This document shows, piece after piece, positions 60,383 through 64,000 of a stretch of 64,000 bases of DNA. Every line of letters begins with the position of its first letter. Position 1 is the first letter of the stretch. The stretch covers positions 868,001 through 932,000 of the forward strand of contig NZ_FOYF01000001.1 of assembly GCF_900115925.1 (NCBI RefSeq), in the 5' to 3' direction. Under the pieces are notes generated by a model. The model worked only from the letters and a program-made list of their open reading frames with translations. It did no database searches and was not told the origin of the DNA. The position numbers and the translations under genes were made by a program. This DNA comes from Bacillus sp. cl95 (lineage in GTDB: Bacteria > Bacillota > Bacilli > Bacillales > Cytobacillaceae).

Positions 60383-60412
60383 TTGACATTTTGTTCTTGC
60401 TGGCTTTAATAT
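60383..60412 (+). promoter_or_regulatory. Putative promoter of the DUF2294 gene
   Basis: TTGACA, 18 bases, TAATAT, about 45 bases upstream of the start codon. Confidence 0.55.
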
Positions 60413-60457
60413 AAGGCTCATGAAAAGTGAAAACATCACTTTAGGGAGGAAACATGA

Positions 60458-60832
60458 GTGGGATCACCGTCTAAAAAGAAATTAGAGGCAGAAATAAGTG
60501 CCGCCTTTATTAAGTTTCAACGAGAATTGATTGGTAGAGGACCGCAGGAAGCAAAGACTTATATCGTAAAAGATATGGTCATCACTCGATTCAAGGGTGT
60601 GCTGACTGTCGAGGAAAAACACTTAGTTTCCCACGATACAGGTCGAAAGCTAGTAAAACAAATGCGGCAGGTTTTGCGAGAAATGTACAGCCAGGACTTT
60701 GAGCAAATCGTTGAACAATTTACCGGCTGCAAAGTATTATCCAGCCATAGTGATATCAGTACTAAAATGGGAGAAAGAATTGAGGTCTTCATAATCGACA
60801 AAGACCTTGAAAAAGTTCTTGAACAGTCCTAA
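60458..60832 (+). CDS. DUF2294 domain protein
   Basis: 124 residues, soluble. The central part (RGPQEAKTYIVKDMVITRFKG and GRKLVKQMRQVLREMY) fits DUF2294, a small family of unknown function found in Bacilli. The start is GTG seven bases after AGGGAGGA. An ATG four bases earlier opens a six-codon frame in another register that overlaps this start; whether it matters is unclear. Confidence 0.8.
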   Translation: MGSPSKKKLEAEISAAFIKFQRELIGRGPQEAKTYIVKDMVITRFKGVLTVEEKHLVSHDTGRKLVKQMRQVLREMYSQDFEQIVEQFTGCKVLSSHSDISTKMGERIEVFIIDKDLEKVLEQS

Positions 60833-60892
60833 ATGTTCACTCTCTCCACCTTTATGGAACTGGTCAAATGATATAACCTCACTTCAAATAAT

Positions 60893-60927
60893 TTAAGGAC
60901 TGGCTCCTTTAAATCGCCAGTCCTTTC
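60893..60927. terminator. Terminator between convergent genes
   Basis: AAGGACTGGC / GCCAGTCCTT with an 11-base loop. Confidence 0.8.
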
Positions 60928-60930
60928 GCG

Positions 60931-61833
60931 TTAATTTTCTGGAAAATAAGGGTTAAGATGAATCAATACTTCTTCAACATTATCGAACTTTTTCATTAAG
61001 GCGCCTTTTATTTCTCTTGCCAGATCATGACCTTCTTTGATTGTCTTAAAATGGTCGATAGATATTCTCACGTCAACTAATATGTAATGTCCATGCTCTC
61101 TGCCTCGGATTCTGTCTATCCGTCTAACTTCTTCGAATTCATTGATGACATTGATAATGGACTGCAAGGTATCGGCATCAAGACTTCGTTCAATAAGGAT
61201 ATGAAAAGCTTCTGTCAGCATTTCCTTAGCTATCTTAAAGATAAGATATGCAACGAAAATACTAGCCACTTTATCTCCGTACATCAAGAAAATGATATTA
61301 GACTTATCTCCAATAAACGAAAGCAATACCCCCGCTGCAGCTGCAATAGATGCTACTATATCTGCCTTATGATCAAAAGCGATGGCCTCCATTGCCTTGC
61401 TTTTATATTCTTTGGCAACCTTCAAAGATGTGCGATAAAGAACCGTTTTTGAAACGTAAGAAATAATAGCTACCCACATCGCTAAAAGACTAGGCGTTTC
61501 AATTGGATGGAAAAAGCCTACAATGCCTTCATAAACGATATAGATGGAAACAAAGACTAGAATGATCCCAACTACACCCGAAACAATGACTTCTGCCTTC
61601 CCGTGTCCATAGGGGTGATCTTCATCTGCAGGTTTATTGGCCAACTTTATGACTAGTAAAACGATGATTGAAGCAAAAACGTCTGCAGCAGAGTGAATCC
61701 CATCTGCGAAGACAGCATCCGAGTTCCCATACCAACCTACAAAAATTTTCCCTAATGTGAGAATGATATTAGCCCAAACACTTATGATGGCAATTTTTTT
61801 TGCTAATGATTCTCTTTTATCCAACAACAACAC
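60931..61833 (-). CDS. Cation diffusion facilitator transporter
   Basis: 300 residues, six membrane helices (about 12-200) and a C-terminal cytoplasmic domain. The two metal-site motifs are visible: FADGIHSAADV in helix 2 and FDHKADIVAS in helix 5; GHGKAEVIVSGVVG lies between. It exports divalent metal ions (zinc, manganese or iron) in exchange for protons. The specificity cannot be read. Start GTG has only a weak ribosome binding site; TTG codons just after it are alternatives. Confidence 0.88.
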   Translation of the reverse strand: MLLLDKRESLAKKIAIISVWANIILTLGKIFVGWYGNSDAVFADGIHSAADVFASIIVLLVIKLANKPADEDHPYGHGKAEVIVSGVVGIILVFVSIYIVYEGIVGFFHPIETPSLLAMWVAIISYVSKTVLYRTSLKVAKEYKSKAMEAIAFDHKADIVASIAAAAGVLLSFIGDKSNIIFLMYGDKVASIFVAYLIFKIAKEMLTEAFHILIERSLDADTLQSIINVINEFEEVRRIDRIRGREHGHYILVDVRISIDHFKTIKEGHDLAREIKGALMKKFDNVEEVLIHLNPYFPEN

Positions 61834-62073
61834 CCCAATTCAAATCTTTTCCCATCATAACAATTCGTAGATTGGTGGGTCTAGAGCAACAGTTTTCGAT
61901 CATGCAACCTCTTTAGCCTTAATAAAAAAAAATTTCCCAAGACCAAACTTTTCATTATCATATCTTCGCACCCGCACTCGTTCTACATTCTTCAACTAAA
62001 TTTTCATCTATTCCCCTGTCTTGGTTAAAAACACACCTTTTATCCCATGTTTCAATTACTATATTCTGCTACT

Positions 62074-62165
62074 ATTTGACAAAGGGCAAATTTTACGAAA
62101 GTAAAAGACGCAAAGCCACGGGCCTAAAACAAGATTTTTCTTGTCATGGCAGCCGGGTTGCATAG
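62074..62165 (+). promoter_or_regulatory. c-di-GMP-I (GEMM) riboswitch
   Basis: Landmarks of the GEMM aptamer occur in order: AAGGGCAAA, a GAAA tetraloop (TTTTAC-GAAA-GTAAAA), GACGCAAAGCCACGGGCCTA, and after a variable hairpin ATGGCAGCCGGGTTGC. It precedes a CheY-like gene. No clear terminator follows; CCTTT-TACCT-AAAGG over the ribosome binding site may allow translational control. Confidence 0.93.
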
Positions 62166-62237
62166 GACACTCGTAGAGTATTCTTTCCAACGTCCATTCC
62201 CTACTTTGCCTTTTACCTAAAGGAAGGGTGTTCAATC

Positions 62238-62606
62238 ATGAAAAGAATTCTTGTAGCAGATTCATCTATCTACACCAAAAGCGTCCTTCGAAAACTGCTG
62301 ACGAAGACACATTTTAGGATCATCGCTGAAGCCGATGATGGCAAACAAGCTGTCAGTAAATATGTACAATCTAAACCAGATTTTGTATTAATGGATATTT
62401 CTTTGCCGAAACAAAATGGTTTTGAGGCACTAAGACAAATCCTGAAATTAGATTCTAATGCTAATATCATTATGTTTTCTACTTTATTCGAGCCTTTCTT
62501 ACACTCCGATTTAATTAAACTTGGAGCAAAGGACTTCTTATCTAAACCCGATTTCACTGGCTTAATTGCTTCCTTACATAATATTGAACAAAAGCAGCAT
62601 TCCTAA
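62238..62606 (+). CDS. Single-domain response regulator under a c-di-GMP riboswitch
   Basis: 122 residues, a receiver domain only. Phospho-accepting Asp lies in DFVLMDISLPKQNG (near residue 54); KDFLSKPD holds the conserved lysine and IIMFST the serine/threonine. The N-terminal acidic pair is reduced to a single Asp in ILVADSS. There is no output domain, so it should act like CheY or by protein contact. Downstream of a c-di-GMP riboswitch, it probably links the second messenger to motility or adhesion; no chemotaxis genes are next to it. Confidence 0.88.
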   Translation: MKRILVADSSIYTKSVLRKLLTKTHFRIIAEADDGKQAVSKYVQSKPDFVLMDISLPKQNGFEALRQILKLDSNANIIMFSTLFEPFLHSDLIKLGAKDFLSKPDFTGLIASLHNIEQKQHS

Positions 62607-62624
62607 TCAGGAATGCTGCTTTTG
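62590..62624 (+). terminator. Terminator of the response-regulator gene
   Basis: AAAGCAGCATTCC / GGAATGCTGCTTT stem spanning the stop codon, then TTGTTTTG. Confidence 0.85.
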
Positions 62625-62733
62625 TTTTGGGATATTTTATTACTTGAACTATGAGCTTAACATAAGGAATATCATTTTATTATTGGTATACTATAATTAT
62701 AGTTTGAAAAATGAACGGTAAAGGAGCAGATGA

Positions 62734-63618
62734 ATGACAGAAACAGTAAAATCAGCAATAAAACACAAAAAACTTAGTAAAGGCCAAGTTCTAAAAAGAG
62801 CCATTGGAATATTCCTCGGTGCTCTCTTAATGGCAACGGGGCTAGAAATCTTTTTAGTTCCTAATAGTGTAATCGATGGAGGAATTACCGGTATCTCCAT
62901 TATGTTATCCCACGTGTTCCATCTTCCTCTCGGTATGTTCATTTTCCTATTGAACCTTCCATTTTTCTTTCTTGGCCGAAAACAAATAGGAACGACGTTT
63001 GCGATTTCTACCCTATTTGGAATTATTGTTCTTTCTTATTTCACTTCCTTATTCCATCCAATTCCCCCTTTCACAGATGACATTCTTCTTGCAACCGTTT
63101 TTGGTGGAATGGTACTAGGTGTAGGTGTAGGTTTGGCGATTAGATACGGAGGTGCATTAGACGGTACTGAAATTTTAGCAATTCTTATCAACAACAAAGT
63201 GCCATTCTCTGTTGGTGAAATCATTATGTTTTTCAACATTTTCATTCTCGGAGCAGCAGGATTTGTGTTTAGTTGGGATCGTGCTATGTACTCCATGCTC
63301 GCCTACGTAATTGCTTTTAAAACAATCGACGTAGTTGTCCAAGGGCTTGATGAGTCAAAATCTGCCTGGATCATTAGCGATCAACATAAGGACATTGGTG
63401 AAGCGATTCTTGCTCGACTAGGTAGGGGAGTAACTTACTTAACTGGTGAAGGGGCTTTTACTGGAGATGATAAGAAAGTTATTTTCTGTGTAATCACCCG
63501 TCTCGAAGAAGCCAAACTAAAGACTATAGTAGAGGAAATCGATCGCACTGCTTTTCTGGCATTTGCCGATATCTCTGAAGTTCGTGGCGGACGTTTCAAG
63601 AAAAAAGATATTCATTAA
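62734..63618 (+). CDS. YitT family membrane protein
   Basis: 294 residues. Five membrane helices in the N-terminal DUF161 part (about 25-200, GITGISIMLSHVFHLPLG, YGGALDGTEILAILINNK) and a C-terminal DUF2179 domain (about 225-285, GRGVTYLTGEGAFTGDDKKV). The family is universal in Firmicutes and of unknown transport function. AAAGGAG precedes the ATG. It ends before a shared terminator. Confidence 0.88.
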   Translation: MTETVKSAIKHKKLSKGQVLKRAIGIFLGALLMATGLEIFLVPNSVIDGGITGISIMLSHVFHLPLGMFIFLLNLPFFFLGRKQIGTTFAISTLFGIIVLSYFTSLFHPIPPFTDDILLATVFGGMVLGVGVGLAIRYGGALDGTEILAILINNKVPFSVGEIIMFFNIFILGAAGFVFSWDRAMYSMLAYVIAFKTIDVVVQGLDESKSAWIISDQHKDIGEAILARLGRGVTYLTGEGAFTGDDKKVIFCVITRLEEAKLKTIVEEIDRTAFLAFADISEVRGGRFKKKDIH

Positions 63619-63641
63619 ACTTTTCACTATCCCTTCAATAA

Positions 63642-63674
63642 AAGCGGACAGCCCTCCTTTAGAGCTGTCCGCTT
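63642..63674. terminator. Bidirectional terminator
   Basis: AAGCGGACAGC / GCTGTCCGCTT stem with an 11-base loop between the converging YitT and YtkA-like genes. Confidence 0.85.
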
Positions 63675-63676
63675 CA

Positions 63677-64000
63677 TTATTTTACGTCAAACATGAACAC
63701 TTTATGGTCGTGCAATTCATCCTTTTTCACATGAACTTGTACATGATAGGAACCAGCTTGAGGAAAGGTAATGGGTGCCGTATACAATCCGTTTCCTTCT
63801 TCTTTCGCGTCAATCCATTGAGGTTTCCCCTCTGCACCTTCCCATACTTCAAAGGTAATTTTCGCATCCGAAAGAGCGGAATCAGCATTCATAACCACTG
63901 CATTAAGTTTTGCTTGCTCATTCGCTTTAAATTCAGTTGTATTCTTTAGATCAATCGTTAGCTCTGAATCGTGATGATGTTCTTCCTCATGTGTGGCTGA
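63677..64000 (-). CDS. YtkA/FixH-like lipoprotein, C-terminal part
   Basis: The frame stays open to the window edge, so the gene starts beyond it. 107 residues are visible: a His/Glu-rich linker (HEEEHHHDSE) and then a beta-rich domain (AVVMNADSALSDAKITFEVW, GLYTAPITFPQAGSYHVQVHV) typical of YtkA-like/FixH-like extracytoplasmic domains. Such proteins are usually lipoproteins; the signal peptide is not in view. The shorter frame beginning at 63898 is only an internal GTG. Confidence 0.75.
   Translation of the reverse strand, partial: SATHEEEHHHDSELTIDLKNTTEFKANEQAKLNAVVMNADSALSDAKITFEVWEGAEGKPQWIDAKEEGNGLYTAPITFPQAGSYHVQVHVKKDELHDHKVFMFDVK

Noticed and set aside
60454-60474. Six-codon ATG frame before the DUF2294 gene
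   Set aside because: Only three bases from the Shine-Dalgarno motif; the GTG at 60458 is better placed and opens the real gene. It was not called as a leader peptide.
63677-63898. A complete 73-residue gene starting at 63898
   Set aside because: The frame continues without a stop to the window edge and the upstream part matches the linker of a YtkA-like lipoprotein, so this is a partial longer gene.

Overview
The window is chromosomal DNA of a low-GC, endospore-forming Bacillaceae bacterium (Bacillus in the broad sense). Evidence: the gene order matches the B. subtilis trpP-hpr-prsA-yhaM/N/O/P/Q-yhaR-hemZ-yhaX-yheA-yheC/D segment, AGGAGG-type ribosome binding sites and intrinsic terminators occur throughout, and there are sporulation genes (SASP, YjcZ and YhaL small proteins, YhaX, YheC/D). 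No rRNA gene, canonical tRNA gene, phage, IS element or CRISPR array was seen.

Layout. 1-5.3 kb: end of trpP, yhaH, scoC/hpr, yhaI, the foldase prsA, yhaL and the RNase yhaM. 5.4-12 kb: the SbcCD-like pair yhaN/yhaO and the ABC exporter yhaP/yhaQ. 12-17.3 kb: yhzD-like gene, yhaR flanked by dispersed repeats, hemZ, yhaX and yheA. 17.5-22.8 kb: four consecutive, translationally coupled YheC/YheD ATP-grasp genes and a small acidic protein. 22.8-28.2 kb: a CstR-like repressor, a PucR-type regulator with msmX, an alpha/beta SASP gene behind a near-perfect sigma-G promoter and a cloverleaf-shaped 5' UTR, and fumarase. 28.3-32.7 kb: the bmrC/bmrD multidrug ABC exporter with a leader-peptide attenuator. 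32.8-39 kb: HPr-like protein, class A PBP, XRE regulator, ThiT with TPP riboswitch, a soluble histidine kinase and a GNAT enzyme. 39.4-43.5 kb: two MpfA/CorC-type transporters around a frameshifted MerR gene, plus small proteins. 44-48.7 kb: a PadR/HAAS/DUF4173/two-component cluster. 49-51.7 kb: a PlcR-like RRNPP regulator with a divergent exported propeptide, and a DUF445 protein. 51.8-60.3 kb: a kdp potassium-uptake operon behind a c-di-AMP riboswitch, with a kinase-less tandem KdpD-like protein. 60.4-64 kb: DUF2294 protein, a cation diffusion facilitator, a c-di-GMP riboswitch with a single-domain response regulator, YitT and the end of a YtkA/FixH-like gene.

Regulation by RNA is the dominant theme. 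Four leaders are identifiable (TPP, c-di-AMP, c-di-GMP, bmr attenuator), plus a tRNA-like cloverleaf before the SASP gene and a 122-nt hairpin in the kdp leader. Three dispersed repeat families occur: an R1 family flanking yhaR, an R2 family with GGCTNTGTTAA-type ends, and a pair of 21-bp-period tandem arrays built on TTTGTGTAA. All product names rest on reading the sequence and remembered families; no search or folding program was run.
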